Notes under the pieces: model-generated
What the model was told of the DNA's origin: nothing
The model's database searches: none
The model's input: the letters and a program-made list of their open reading frames with translations, nothing else
Translations under genes and position numbers: made by a program
Shown: one piece after another, positions 63,294-63,424 of the stretch
Layout of the letters: the number at the start of each line of letters is the position of its first letter
How positions within the stretch are numbered: the stretch's first letter is position 1
Assembly: GCF_006539825.1 (NCBI RefSeq)
Contig: NZ_BJNT01000007.1
Coordinates: 1-63,424 of the forward strand
Length of the DNA stretch: 63,424 bases
Direction of reading: 5' to 3'
DNA from: Corynebacterium variabile
Lineage (GTDB): Bacteria > Actinomycetota > Actinomycetes > Mycobacteriales > Mycobacteriaceae

Positions 63294-63424
63294 CTGCGGC
63301 CGGTGCTGGCGGTCAGCATTCGTACTCTCCTACGAAATATCCCATCATCACCGACGCCGGGTCCTCCGGGCCGGGAGAGAATATATAGGGCACCAGGTCA
63401 GCAGGTGTCACCATCGGGGGGGGT

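Noticed and set aside
63412..63424. Poly-G at the window end
   Set aside because: It may be an assembly or contig edge effect; nothing else supports a biological reading.

Overview
The window is a high-GC actinobacterial chromosome segment, almost certainly from a Corynebacterium. It has an AceE-type pyruvate dehydrogenase next to a multi-lipoyl E2 with lipB-lipA, a glnA/glnE/glnA2 set, HtaA heme-binding and HmuO heme-oxygenase genes, a mycothiol-dependent formaldehyde dehydrogenase, and many leaderless starts. The species cannot be fixed from this segment; a GC-rich corynebacterium of the C. variabile type would fit. No phage, IS element or CRISPR array is visible.

Layout: 1-5 kb holds the 3' part of the E2 gene, lipB, lipA and two small membrane proteins. 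5-6.6 kb is glnA. 6.6-14.3 kb is accessory metabolism: an alcohol dehydrogenase, a lipoprotein, a pair of acyl-CoA dehydrogenases, an SPFH protein, duplicated Rossmann proteins and a GNAT enzyme. 14.4-18.6 kb is a thiamin cluster, with thiE divergent from a TPP riboswitch and thiO-thiS-thiG-thiF. 18.6-22 kb holds transporters and a polyprenol-sugar-type glycosyltransferase. 22-25.7 kb is an iron/heme operon: hmuU, hmuV, hmuO, a divergent heme-oxygenase-like paralog and a Nudix gene, with three DtxR-like boxes. 25.7-30.3 kb is glnE and glnA2. 30.4-36 kb holds panB, small membrane proteins, rnpB, the Rv2228c-Rv2230c-like genes, and a fused HAD-phosphatase/tyrosine-phosphatase gene. 36.2-41 kb holds bioB with its auxiliary gene, SURF1, and a three-domain HtaA with its own DtxR-like box. 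41.2-47.4 kb holds tRNA-Val, aceE, an acyl carrier protein and lldD. 47.5-48.3 kb holds three tandem genes for 28-residue hydrophobic peptides. The rest holds two tRNAs, a decayed LuxR regulator, a Tat-exported ceramidase, csoR, the formaldehyde detoxification pair, dnaG, choD, a secreted RNase Sa-like enzyme, dgt and a TPM-domain protein.

How the genes work together: E2, aceE, lipA and lipB jointly make and lipoylate the pyruvate/oxoglutarate dehydrogenase complex. glnA, glnA2 and glnE form the glutamine synthetase system, and both synthetase genes carry almost the same 21-bp palindromic upstream site. HtaA, HmuUV and HmuO form a heme capture, import and degradation route under apparent iron control.

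The most novel element is the trio of 28-codon peptide genes at 47530-48309. Each has its own -10 element (with a recognisable -35 in two), a hairpin at the predicted 5' end of the mRNA, a strong ribosome binding site and a terminator. Other notable points are the HAD/LMW-PTP fusion, the heme-oxygenase paralog without its heme ligand, the DnaG without an intact zinc site, and a recurring TANNNT-N6-8-start architecture at about 18 genes.
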